This document shows positions 7,501 through 11,508 of a stretch of DNA of 11,898 bases, one piece after another. Origin of the DNA: Baffinella frigidus (Eukaryota; Cryptophyceae; Cryptomonadales; Baffinellaceae); NCBI GenBank assembly GCA_026770585.1, contig MU646329.1, forward strand, positions 132,532 to 144,429. The letters run 5' to 3'. Position numbers and translations under genes: made by a program. Below the pieces are notes generated by a model. The model ran no database searches, had not been told where the DNA came from, and was given only the letters and a program-made list of their open reading frames with translations. Position 1 is the stretch's first letter. Each line of letters opens with the position of its first letter.

Positions 7501-10500
7501 TCTCAGAAAAGGGGTTTTTAAATTCGTTTTCTTAAGTCAATTCCTGTACAAATTCGTCAACTTATTCTTTTCTATGCGCATAAGTTGACAAATTTGAAGG
7601 GGGATTGACTTGAGAAAACGAATTTAAAAATCCCTTTTCTGAGATAAGTGCACTCGCCGCGCTCTTCTCGCGCCTCTCACTTCACTCTGAGCCAGAACAT
7701 TTCTCCTAAGTCAACTCCCCCTGAAAACCAAAGCCTTCAGTCAAATGCCTGCTCCCAGAGCAGGTCTATCTCAACGAAATGGCAACTTACTGCCGAAGAT
7801 CAGCTTTGTTGACTTAAGGTAAAATATTCTGGTGGGCAGTGCACTTCTACATGTCTCCAATTTTTCAACCTGATGTGCACCACTCCCCCACATGGATCAC
7901 AGGAAGACACCGTTCAACGCGCAACGTTTCCGCGGATTCAAATCTGATGTGCACCCACCCGAATGGATCACAGGCTGACAGTGTTCAACGCCGCAGAAGC
8001 CGTGGCAGCTTGTGTGTCTCTGTCTTTCTGTATTTTGAAATCTGATGTGTACCCCCCCCCAATCCCCCCCGATGGACCACAGGCTGACAGCGTTCAACGC
8101 TGCAGCAGCCGCTGCCGCATCCGCCAAGAACGGCCCGGTCCCCTTCGGGTCAGTCCCCTCACCCCACATTCCGCGATTTTATGGGCATTTCGCGATTTTA
8201 TGGGTATTTCGCGATTTTATGGCCCGGGCCCCTTCGGGTCAGTCCCCTCTCCCGGCGATTTCATGTGTTGAATTTATCCAACACATTTCAGCGGATGTAT
8301 CCAACACATTTCAGCATTCCCCGACCCACCCAGCTGTGCTCTCATCCCTTCCCACACGAGGCTACCCAGGCGAACAGAAAAAAACGGACTTTTAAAGTTT
8401 TGTGGGCAAGTGATCACGTTTCCGCCCGCTGAGCGGCCGGACCTGTGTAAAGTCGCTGCTTTTCATCTGAAAATTACTACACACGTTTACAATCGACATT
8501 TATTCTGTTCGCATAGGTAGCCTCGTGTGGTCCCTGTGCCACGCACTCTACGTCCTTGGCGGCATCTGCCAAGGATGGCCCGGTCCTCTTCGGGTCTGTC
8601 TCCTCACCCCACATTTCGCGATTTTATGGGTATTCCGCGATTTTATGGGCATTTCGCGAGTTTATGGGTACCGGGCGATTTTATGGCCCGGCCTCCTTCG
8701 GGTCAGTCCCCTCTCCGGGAATTTCGCGATTTTATAGGTATCCATATACCCATAACATATCCATATACCCATAACATATCCATATACCCATAACATATCC
8801 ATATACCCATAACATATCCATATACCCATAACATATCCATACACCCATAACATCGGGCCCGTCCCCTTTCCCGAAATTCTGCGAAATTCAGGTGTGTCCC
8901 CTCCCGCGGAATTTCGCGAAGTTATGTGTATCCCATGATTTTTATCCCTGAGAAAAGAATATATTAGGGGGATTAAGAGGAAAGTAAGGGAGATAAGGGA
9001 GACACCCCAAGCCCCGCCCGCCCAGCTGTTCTCTCATCCCTTCCCTGTGCCACGCTCTCTAGGGTACAGGGTCTCCTCGCGAACAAGGGCACGCACCGTC
9101 CCCAGGGTGGTCCCATCCTCCTGGGACTAGCCCTACTGCACTCGGAGTCAGAACATTTCGCCTAAGTCAACTCCCCCTGAAAGCCAGCGCCTTAAGTCAA
9201 ATGCCGTCAATGGTGGCCAGGTCCATCTAAACGAAAACAGGGGAAAGTTGGCTTAGGTGAGCTGGTTGACTTAGCTGAAATCTTGTGGCTCGGAGTGAAC
9301 TGCAGGACTCTAAGGAAGCTGCGCAGCCCTTTTGTTCGCCTTTAGGTCCTTTAGGTTTTAATTTAGCCCACCATAGCTATGTTGGGCGAAATTAAAACGT
9401 AGAAAGGATCTACATGTGAAAAGCCTTGGCACCAAAGTTGCGAGCCTTTGGACCAAAGTTGCGAGGACGGTGTCCCGAGGCGGGCCCTTCCCAGGACGCC
9501 ATCCTCACACCTTCGTTACGGAAGCTCGGAGCCCTGCGGGGATTTTTTGGGCTCTGAAGCTGATCAAATCCTCTTTCTAGGCCTGAAGAATTTCAAATCC
9601 TTCAAGGGGGTGAGCGTAGAGGGGATTTGATCCGCTCCAGGTCCCAAAAAGCCCCCCAGGGCTGGAAGGTTCCGAAACTAACCTTCCACGAGCCCCTTCT
9701 GAAGGGGACCAAATCGAGGATGTGGCTTGAGCCATGTTCCGGCTGGAGCGGTTCGAAATCGAAAACCGACCACTTAGCTGCGACTGAGGACCTTTTCGCC
9801 TTGAATTCAAGGCGAAATTCCGGTTAGGTTAGAGGGCACTGGATACGATTCTAGTACACATAGTTTAGATGGACTGTATCTGTGAAGCCCCCGGTGGCTG
9901 CTAAGCGATGGCTCCGACGCCCGCCTGAAAGCCAAACAGCTAAAACCGAGATTTGAGGCACCTCAGAGGGCTAGTGGTTCTCTTCATGCAAAAATCTTTC
10001 GCCAGCGAGGTACTTAGAGCCTACGGATTGCCTACGGTACGAGCCCCCCTCCTACGAATTTTAAATCAAATCGGACTTTTAAAAGTCCTGAATTTGCTTT
10101 TAAAATCGTTTTAGAGCTGTAAGTCCCTCGCCAGCGAGGGACTTAAGGGGTCCGCTGGCGGAAGCTTTTGGCACTACTCTGTAACTAGCCAGGAAGACCC
10201 CCAGCATTGCTCTTCCTCAAGCGCCGTGTCCTAGCTCTTTCCCAGTCCAATTTGGGCTCGCCATTATTCCGCCCCCCCCCAAAAAAAAATCACAGGTAAA
10301 TTTCATGGGGGGGGTGTCAAAATTTACCTGTGCAATTTCGGGGGGGGCGAAGTAATGGCGAGCCCAAATCCAAGTGGGGCAGAGCTAGGTGTTGTTTCCC
10401 TGTCGCGCGAATCCAGGCAGCCAGGAATCCAGGAATCCAGGAATCCTGCAATGCAGCAATCCAGCAATCCTGGAATCCAGGGATCGAAGAATGCAGGAAT

Positions 10501-11116
10501 GCGGGGATTGATTGGATCGGTGTGCATGATGGTGTCGATTGATGGAATCGGTGTGCTGGTTGTCGTGTCCGCGGAAGAGAACAAGGCTCAAGGGCACCCC
10601 GGTCGATCGAGGAATGCAGGAATCCAGGAAGTAATTGGAGCCGCGTCCAGGAACGCGGGGATTGCCACCCTGGAGGGAACTTGCGGCCAATCCCGAATAA
10701 CCCTTTATCGCAAAAGTTGACATGATGTATACCACTAAAATACATATTAGACCTTTTTGTACCAGATCCATTCGTCACGGGGGCGCCACATTGTGGCGCC
10801 ATCTCTAGGGGAGTTGACTTAAGAATGCTCAAAATACCATAATGTTCCATCCAGGGTGGGATTGGAGAGGTGCCTGGATCCAGGTTTCAGCCGGGAACAT
10901 GTTTAATTGAAAATAAAAAGGCCTATCAAACCGGGTTCTGCTCCTAATTAAATCCACTCAGGGCCCTAATTGATCTTCTCCCAACTCCTATAAACAAATA
11001 GGGATCCATTTCCTTTTGAATAAAACATGTCCCCGGATTAGGTTCGTGTCCGCGGCGGAGACGGCGTGGACGTTCGACGAGCGCCTCAAGGGCACCCCGG
11101 TCGAATGGATGCACCG
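4307..11116 (+). CDS. Plastid-targeted atypical SDR, Coq11/At1g32220-like (5 exons, 3' part outside the window)
   Basis: Spliced from 4307-4537, 4949-5105, 5959-6046, 8083-8148 and 11042-11116, giving 205 full codons plus a split one. Residues 1-20 look like a signal peptide ending AGA before F21; residues 21-50 are Ser/Thr/Ala/Arg-rich like a plastid transit peptide. The Rossmann fold begins at 53 with KLLVLGGTGFVG (G58-x2-G61-x2-G64), then SLSRRG (82-85) after strand 2, whose Arg pair suggests NADPH. GVTWRTGD (99-106), GVIHAIG (124-130), NINKYASGS (136-144), TYDEITR (153-159) and FVSAAETAW (182-190) match the order of motifs in Coq11 of yeast coenzyme Q biosynthesis and in plant At1g32220. 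The catalytic YxxxK equivalent would fall in the next exon, outside the window. The true substrate is unknown for most of this family; by targeting it probably acts in the plastid. Family assignment is firm for atypical SDR, moderate for the Coq11-like subgroup. No symbol is assigned. Confidence 0.85.
4574..4646. repeat. CCCTAAA-type telomere-like tract in intron 1
   Basis: Degenerate CCCTAAA/CCCTGAA/CCCTAACC units with the C-rich strand on the plus strand, starting 36 bp after the donor site. This is the opposite orientation to the tract at 2576-2735. Confidence 0.85.
4647..4870 (+). repeat. 112-bp tandem repeat carrying copies of the exon 1 3' end
   Basis: Two units (4647-4758 and 4759-4870) begin CAACTCCAAGCCCCA, run through CACCCC-type repeats, and end with CTCGAGTGGGGCTACGAGG plus TTTG. 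That last block is a copy, one mismatch in 22 bases, of the exon 1/intron 1 junction at 4520-4541. Hence there are donor-like sites at 4538 (real), 4747 and 4859. The minus-strand Gly/Val/Trp frames here come from the CACCCC repeat. Confidence 0.9.
4949..5105 (+). CDS. Exon 2: strand 2 to strand 4 of the Rossmann fold
   Basis: Encodes residues 78-129 plus the first base of Gly130: IVSLSRRGNPTEGLP, GVTWRTGD, a helix rich in Glu/Val, and GVIHAIG. The donor is G|GTAGCA at 5106 (phase 1). Reading past this donor gives a Phe/Cys run from a T-rich stretch, which supports ending the exon here. Confidence 0.9.
5160..5183. repeat. CA microsatellite
   Basis: About eleven CA units inside intron 2, preceded by a T/G-rich stretch (5130-5158). 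Confidence 0.95.
5295..5441. mobile_element. Foldback MITE, CCACCAACCCTCA family, copy 1
   Basis: Arms of about 65 bp: the left arm starts CCACCAACCCTCACGGG and includes GGACCAAATCG and AAGACCCCC; the right arm carries the inverse (GGGGGTCTGGCAAGG, TTTGGTCCTG, AAGGGTTGG). The loop is only a few bases. Related to the element at 6942-7091. A 29-bp imperfect direct repeat (5262-5290 and 5435-5463) brackets and overlaps it. Confidence 0.75.
5464..5624. mobile_element. Foldback MITE, CTAGCTCTG family, copy 1
   Basis: 161 bp with ends CTAGCTCTGTT and AACAGAGCTAG and a perfect 5-bp target duplication GCTAT at 5459-5463 and 5625-5629. Near its right end is a palindrome, GGTCTCACCAA-A-TTGGTGAGACC (5580-5602). 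A second member of the family is at 10231-10388. No coding capacity. Confidence 0.85.
5747..5896. mobile_element. Foldback MITE, GGTACT..TCCGGGGAAACC ends
   Basis: 150 bp with nearly perfect 60-bp arms: CCGGGGAAACCTATTTTTCT and the following TTCATTTGATGGCAGCG, AAAATTACTACACA are all matched in inverse on the right, with very few mismatches. The central spacer is about 30 bp of AT-rich sequence. It ends 62 bp upstream of exon 3. A fragment of its arm (GAAAATTACTACACA) recurs at about 8469 in intron 4. Such well-matched arms suggest a recent insertion. Confidence 0.9.
5959..6046 (+). CDS. Exon 3: MLFEGNINKYASGS segment
   Basis: Encodes the end of Gly130 through residue 158 and two bases of Arg159: MLFEGNINKYASGS, RSVPREGATYDEIT. 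The donor is CACGAG|GTCTCC at 6047 (phase 2). This matches the loop after strand 4 in Coq11-like proteins (VHSLGxLLE type) and the following conserved TYD. Confidence 0.85.
6279..6401. mobile_element. Foldback MITE, family A, copy 4
   Basis: 119 bp (6281-6399) with TA at both edges. The left end is CAGAGGTACCTCGCTCATAA, the right end the inverse of CAGGGGTACCTCGCTCATAA. The interior has CCCTACAGTAGGCCTATG and a G run. It places the same family both upstream of the gene and inside an intron. Confidence 0.9.
6559..6716. mobile_element. Foldback MITE, TCTCAGA family, copy 1
   Basis: 158 bp with arms of about 70 bp: ATCTCAGACAATGCATTTAT, then GAGTTTCTCT, GTTAACTCCCCCATAAAAC and GTCAACTTG, each matched in inverse on the right side (CAAGTTGAACGTTTTGAGGG, AGAGAAAC, CGTCTGAGAT). 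The centre is AT-rich. The subterminal AACTCCCCC/GTCAACTT core also occurs in elements at 7497, 7683, 9136 and 11127. Confidence 0.85.
6736..6895. mobile_element. Degenerate foldback element
   Basis: Left arm CGCACTCCACTGCGAATC, then ATTTTGTAAAAGTAAACACC and GTCTGTCAACTTT. The right side is roughly the inverse (TTGAGTTGACTAATACAAAA, then CAGCAGTGCACTC). A small hairpin, TACACC-ATC-GGTGTA, marks the centre. Mismatches are many, so it is an old copy or a distant relative of the TCTCAGA/CACTCTGAGCC elements. Confidence 0.55.
6900..6925. repeat. 13-bp exact tandem pair
   Basis: AATGTCACCCAGG occurs at 6900-6912 and again at 6913-6925, between two foldback elements. Confidence 0.85.
6942..7091. 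mobile_element. Foldback MITE, CCACCAACCCTCA family, copy 2
   Basis: 150 bp with arms of about 65 bp: CCACCAACCCTCATGGCTTG then GGCAAATCGACGATTTTCGA, matched by the inverse CGAAAACCGTCGATTTGCCC and TGAGGGTTGGTGG. Centre GTCGGATTCCGAC. Clearly related to 5295-5441 at the ends, diverged inside. Confidence 0.85.
7194..7420 (-). repeat. Segment repeated in inverted orientation at 9841-10041
   Basis: The block 7194-7256 (reverse strand: GATTCTAGTACACAT, GTTTAGATGGACTGTATC, GTGAAGCCCCCGGTGG) matches 9841-9903 on the plus strand. A second block (about 7394-7417) matches 10020-10041 (CCTACGGATTGCCTAC). Between the blocks this copy carries a perfect 24-bp palindrome, TTTCCCCCGGAT and its inverse (7281-7304). 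Confidence 0.75.
7467..7490. repeat. Perfect 9-bp-stem hairpin
   Basis: GGATCGTGA-CCCTGT-TCACGATCC. It lies just before the foldback element at 7497. There is no T-tract, and the role is unknown. Confidence 0.7.
7497..7648. mobile_element. Foldback MITE, TCTCAGA family, copy 2
   Basis: 152 bp with arms of about 65 bp: CTTATCTCAGAAAAGGGGTT, TTTAAATTCGTTTTCTTAAG and TCAATTCC, each matched in inverse on the right. The centre, TTCTTTTCTATGCGCAT, separates the arms. Shares TCTCAGA ends and the TAAGTCAA...GTCAACTT core with 6559-6716. Confidence 0.9.
7683..7844 (+). mobile_element. Foldback MITE, CACTCTGAGCCAGAACATTTC family, copy 1
   Basis: Left end CACTCTGAGCCAGAACATTT, then CCTAAGTCAACTCCCCCTGA; right end GTTGACTTAAGGTAAAATAT, then a degenerate GGGCAGTGCA. 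The interior contains the hairpin CCTGCTC-CCA-GAGCAGG. Other copies are at 9136-9305 (same orientation) and 11127-11289 (inverted). Confidence 0.85.
7870..8082 (+). repeat. Tandem array with acceptor-like copies of the exon 4 start
   Basis: Three units each start CTGATGTGCACC (7870, 7944, 8042 with one change), run through a C-rich stretch to ATGGATCACAGG, and then continue with sequence like exon 4. The AG positions are 7901-7902, 7972-7973 and 8081-8082. The second copy has about 38 bases resembling exon 4 (GCTGACAGTGTTCAACGCCG onward); the first is shorter and diverged. A further upstream fragment (7133-7178) carries the same TGTGTTTCTGTAT and AATCTGATGTG words. The third unit is the one that gives the correct protein. 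Confidence 0.85.
8083..8148 (+). CDS. Exon 4: LTAFNAAAAAAASAKNGPVPFG
   Basis: Encodes the last base of Arg159 through residue 180 and two bases of Gly181. The Ala-rich helix followed by VPF just before strand 5 is as expected in this family. The donor GG|GTCAGT at 8149 is a close match to the eukaryotic consensus; phase 2. The third copy of a tandem acceptor array was chosen because only it reads LTAFNAAAA with the correct downstream donor in frame. Confidence 0.85.
8149..8270 (+). repeat. GCGATTTTATGGG minisatellite with a second donor-like copy
   Basis: Three units of about 18 bp (TTCGCGATTTTATGGGCA type) at about 8168-8222. They are followed at 8222-8250 by GGCCCGGGCCCCTTCGGGTC and AGTCCCCTC, a near copy of the exon 4 end and donor, with GT at 8238. 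Confidence 0.8.
8281..8545. other. Intron 4 spacer with small repeats
   Basis: Contains a pair of ATCCAACACATTTCAGC words (about 8277-8315) and a segment CCCAGCTGTGCTCTCATCCC (8329) that recurs at 9021 with one change. A fragment related to the arm of the MITE at 5747 (GAAAATTACTACACA, about 8469) follows. No gene was seen. Confidence 0.5.
8546..8735 (+). repeat. Duplicated block: exon 4 3' part, donor and minisatellite
   Basis: The segment 8558-8593 (GGCGGCATCTGCCAAGGATG then GCCCGGTCCTCTTCGG) resembles the last 36 or so bases of exon 4, followed by GGGTCTGTCTCCTCACCCCA, a copy of the intron start. Then come four GCGATTTTATGGG units and another GGCCTCCTTCGGGTCAGTCC. Donor-like GTs are at 8594 and 8702. 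The order matches 8112-8250, so a block of about 140-170 bp appears duplicated about 445 bp downstream. Confidence 0.85.
8741..8854. repeat. 19-bp satellite, six copies
   Basis: Unit TCCATATACCCATAACATA: five essentially perfect copies and a sixth with a C for T change. The minus-strand frame gives a Tyr/Met/Gly/Trp repeat that is only the satellite read through. There are no spacers, so this is not a CRISPR. Confidence 0.95.
8855..9135. other. Intron 4 stretch with decayed repeat fragments
   Basis: Holds remnants of the GCGAAATT/CCCCTCCCG type (8855-8945), an AG-rich patch (8950-9005), and CCCAGCTGTTCTCTCATCCC (9021), shared with 8329. CCTGGGACTAGCCCTACTG (about 9120) is similar to the 47-bp repeat at 1-94. 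No gene was seen. Confidence 0.5.
9136..9305 (+). mobile_element. Foldback MITE, CACTCTGAGCCAGAACATTTC family, copy 2
   Basis: Ends CTGCACTCGGAGTCAGAACA and the inverse region AAATCTTGTGGCTCGGAGTG, then CTGCAG. Core CCTAAGTCAACTCCCCCTGA. Same orientation as 7683-7844 but diverged in the middle. Confidence 0.85.
9341..9410. repeat. Repeat D fragment turned into a palindrome
   Basis: TTTAGGTCCTTTAGG leads into a 44-bp near-perfect palindrome at 9355-9398: GTTTTAATTTAGCCCACCAT then AG, with its inverse CTATGTTGGGCGAAATTAAA then AC. The left half resembles the TTTTAATTTCTCCCAACATA block of repeat D, so this copy carries that block in both orientations. It then runs into GTAGAAAGGATCT as in the other D copies. 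Confidence 0.8.
9530..9663. mobile_element. Foldback element, AGCCCTG ends
   Basis: Left arm AGCCCTGCGGGGATTTTTTG, GGCTCTGAAGCTGATCAAAT; right arm its approximate inverse (GGGGATTTGATCCGCTCCAG, GTCCCAAAAAGCCCCCCAGG), about 42 bp each with several mismatches. A separate 8-bp hairpin (GGAAGGTT/AACCTTCC, 9664-9687) follows immediately. Confidence 0.7.
9794..9817. repeat. Perfect 24-bp palindrome
   Basis: TTTCGCCTTGAA followed directly by its exact inverse complement, centred on an EcoRI-type GAATTC. There is no loop, so it is better viewed as a palindromic insertion centre or recombination product than as an RNA hairpin. Confidence 0.8.
9841..10041 (+). repeat. Segment inverted relative to 7194-7420
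   Basis: Blocks 9841-9903 and 10020-10041 match the reverse complement of 7194-7256 and about 7394-7417. The inner sequences (9904-10019 against 7257-7393) are not obviously alike, as if different insertions occurred inside two copies of one element. Confidence 0.75.
10073..10144. repeat. Two perfect palindromes
   Basis: GGACTTTTAAAAGTCC at 10073-10088 and AAGTCCCTCGC-CA-GCGAGGGACTT at 10121-10144. A partial CGCCAGCGAGG also occurs at about 10003. Both lie next to the inverted segment at 9841-10041. Confidence 0.75.
10231..10388. mobile_element. Foldback MITE, CTAGCTCTG family, copy 2
   Basis: 158 bp with arms of about 70 bp: CTAGCTCTTTCCCAGTCCAA, TTTGGGCTCGCCATTA, a C-run then A-run, and ACAGGTAAATTT, matched in inverse by AAATTTACCTGTG, GGGGGGGCG and TAATGGCGAGCCCAAATCCA, ending AGAGCTAG. 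The flanks GTGTC (10226-10230) and GTGTT (10389-10393) agree with a 5-bp target duplication at 4 of 5 positions. Same ends as 5464-5624. Confidence 0.9.
10424..10515. repeat. GGAATCCA minisatellite
   Basis: About ten short units of the type CCAGGAATC/GCAGCAATC. A few more occur at 10610-10632 after the decayed exon 5 copy. The minus-strand frame of 177 codons over 10317-10850 runs through this repeat and the foldback at 10231-10388, and is not considered coding. Confidence 0.85.
10563..10606 (+). pseudogene. Decayed copy of exon 5 inside intron 4
   Basis: GTCGTGTCCGCGGAAGAG then AACAAGGCTCAAGGGCACCC and CGGTCGA match exon 5 (TTCGTGTCCGCGGCGGAGAC ... CTCAAGGGCACCCCGGTCGA). About 23 bases are missing in the middle, and there is no AG at the expected splice position. 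It is read as a partial, non-functional duplicate of exon 5, about 480 bp before the real one. Confidence 0.75.
10782..10800. repeat. GGCGCCACA palindrome
   Basis: GGCGCCACAT-TGTGGCGCC, a 9-bp stem around one base. It sits just before another TTGACTT/AACTCCCC-type core (GGGGAGTTGACTTAAG at 10809-10824), so it may be the centre or remnant of one more foldback element spanning about 10690-10845. Confidence 0.55.
10891..11036 (+). mobile_element. MITE, CCGGGAACATGTT family, copy 1, abutting exon 5
   Basis: 146 bp, ends CCGGGAACATGTTT and AAACATGTCCCCGG. The interior matches 11363-11508 in the same orientation and at the same length (CTATCAAACCGG, AGGGCCCTAATT, ATCTTCT, AACTCCTAT, ATAGGG). It ends five bases (ATTAG) before the first base of exon 5, so the acceptor AG and its upstream tract belong to, or directly border, the element. 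Confidence 0.9.
11042..11116 (+). CDS. Exon 5: FVSAAETAW segment
   Basis: Encodes the last base of Gly181, residues 182-205 and two bases of residue 206: FVSAAETAWTFDERLKGTPV, EWMH. FVSAAE is the strand 5 motif of Coq11/At1g32220-like SDRs. The donor CACCG|GTACCC at 11117 is inferred; if right, the next exon should begin with G and restore Arg, then the tyrosine-containing active-site helix. No such continuation was found up to the window end. Confidence 0.75.
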
Positions 11117-11126
11117 GTACCCTCCA

Positions 11127-11289
11127 CTGCTACCAAGGATATATTTTATCTTAAGTCAACAAAGCTGACCCTCGGCAGTAAGTTGCCGTTTCGTTTAGAT
11201 GGCCCTGCTCTGGGAGCAGGCGTTTGACTTGAGGCACTGGCGTTCAGGGGGGAGTTGACTTAGGTGAAATGTTTTGGCTCAGAGTGCAG
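11127..11289 (-). mobile_element. Foldback MITE, CACTCTGAGCCAGAACATTTC family, copy 3 (inverted)
   Basis: Right end GTTGACTTAGGTGAAATGTT then TTGGCTCAGAGTGCAG is the inverse of the left end of 7683-7844. The interior GCTCTGGGAGCAGGCGTTTG mirrors that copy's CCTGCTCCCAGAGCAGG. It begins 11 bases after the end of exon 5, so exon 5 is held between two elements. Confidence 0.85.
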
Positions 11290-11362
11290 TAGGCGTATGC
11301 ATGTTTCCCGAGGGGCACTCCAGGACACGTTCCCTCCAGACCCTGCCCTCGGACGCCCTCGT
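11290..11362. other. Short GC-rich spacer between two elements
   Basis: 73 bp between MITEs with GC content like the exons (GAGGGGCACTCCAGGACACG and CCTGCCCTCGGACGCCCTCG). I tested it as a possible exon 6, but no frame gives the YLxAKR-type sequence expected after exon 5. Confidence 0.4.
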
Positions 11363-11508
11363 CCGGGAACATGTTGAACTTAAAAGAAAATGGACTATCA
11401 AACCGGATTATGCGCTATTTAAATTTACCAAGGGCCCTAATTAATCTTCTTCAAAACTCCTATGAACACATAGGGTTCCATTTTTTAAAAAAATCAACAT
11501 GTCCCCGG
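11363..11508 (+). mobile_element. MITE, CCGGGAACATGTT family, copy 2
   Basis: 146 bp, same length and orientation as 10891-11036, about 75-80% identical by eye, ends CCGGGAACATGTTG and CAACATGTCCCCGG. No coding capacity, and no clear target duplication. Confidence 0.9.

Larger units (their letters stand above)
6047..8082 (+). other. Intron 3 (2036 bp)
   Basis: GT at 6047, AG at 8081-8082. It contains, in order, a family A MITE, a poly-T run (6526-6535), four foldback elements between 6559 and 7648, an element at 7683-7844, and a tandem array with acceptor-like copies of exon 4. Splicing joins AG|G into Arg159 and gives ITRLTAFNAAAA. Confidence 0.8.
8149..11041 (+). other. Intron 4 (2893 bp)
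   Basis: GT at 8149, AG at 11040-11041 (CCCCGGATTAG). It contains three further copies of the exon 4 donor region, two blocks of an 18-bp minisatellite, a 19-bp satellite, five or more foldback elements, GGAATCCA repeats and a decayed copy of exon 5. Splicing gives VPF-G-FVSAAETAW, the expected strand 5 motif. Confidence 0.8.

Noticed and set aside
8662-8853. 63-codon minus-strand frame with Tyr/Trp/Met repeats
   Set aside because: It is a simple translation of the 19-bp satellite.
8741-8854. Possible CRISPR-like array
   Set aside because: The repeat is strictly tandem at 19 bp with no unique spacers, and the setting is eukaryotic.
10317-10850. 177-codon minus-strand open frame
   Set aside because: It crosses a MITE arm, the GGAATCCA minisatellite, the decayed exon 5 copy and a palindrome; the peptide is repeat-derived.
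11290-11362. Candidate exon 6
   Set aside because: It is GC-rich like the exons, but no frame continues the SDR family sequence expected after exon 5, and no convincing acceptor-donor pair gives the right phase.
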